A DNA stretch of 64,000 nucleotides from Salinicola lusitanus (GTDB taxonomy: Bacteria > Pseudomonadota > Gammaproteobacteria > Pseudomonadales > Halomonadaceae): assembly GCF_003206045.1 (NCBI RefSeq), contig NZ_PZJM01000003.1:214301-278300 (forward strand), written 5' to 3'. Positions 63,964 through 64,000 of the stretch are shown piece after piece. Positions within the stretch are counted from its first letter, which is position 1, and each line of letters opens with the position of its first letter. The position numbers were made by a program, and so were the translations under genes. Below the pieces are notes generated by a model. The model was not told the DNA's origin. It worked only from the letters and a program-made list of their open reading frames with translations, and did not search any database.

Positions 63964-64000
63964 CACCGCTGCCACAACACCCAAAGAAACGGGCCCGTGC

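Overview
This window looks like chromosomal DNA from a GC-rich, halotolerant gammaproteobacterium, most plausibly a member of the Halomonadaceae. That is inferred from the complete glycine betaine catabolic gene set, the monomeric NADP isocitrate dehydrogenase and the general gene families; no rRNA or tRNA gene is present to fix the taxon. Gene density is high, and long antisense reading frames are common because of base composition. About 50 genes are supported. No prophage, insertion sequence, CRISPR array or RNA gene other than one riboswitch was seen.

Layout. 1-14 kb is mostly housekeeping: a cut-off DEAD-box helicase (deaD), a YaiI-type protein, a glutathionyl-hydroquinone reductase with a LysR regulator, a MepM-like cell-wall endopeptidase behind a perfect LexA-type palindrome, a PIN-PhoH ATPase, a zinc-ribbon protein, a methyltransferase, a carboxylesterase, a membrane sulfatase-fold enzyme and a TerC protein behind a probable manganese (yybP-ykoY) riboswitch. 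From 13.7 to 52.9 kb the window holds the whole route from glycine betaine to glycine: gbcA/gbcB (betaine to dimethylglycine), dgcA/dgcB with dedicated etfA/etfB (dimethylglycine to sarcosine), soxBDAG (sarcosine to glycine), fdhA and purU (C1 disposal) and the regulator gbdR. The set is split by two cassettes: a LacI-controlled sugar ABC transporter with an FGGY pentulose-type kinase (20.4-27.6 kb, followed by tag), and a Fur-box-associated iron-siderophore uptake block with two TonB receptors, a FhuD-like binding protein and a fused FhuB-like permease (32.8-40.5 kb, no ATPase).

50-51.7 kb holds an XRE-cupin regulator with azlCD-type amino-acid exporters, behind a 32-bp palindrome. 53.3-57.7 kb is an EfeUOB iron uptake operon with an extra EfeM-like protein. 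The right end holds a DUF2254 membrane protein, a type IB topoisomerase, a beta-propeller lactonase-like protein and icd.

Best candidates for a second look: the pairing of a Mn-riboswitch-controlled TerC with a metal-dependent, LtaS-like membrane enzyme overlapping it tail to tail; an EfeO whose imelysin domain has lost its HxxE glutamate while a separate EfeM keeps it; the LexA-type site before the endopeptidase gene; the palindrome over the azlCD regulator promoter; and 7-bp tandem arrays at ends of betaine genes. No clearly new multi-gene system was identified.
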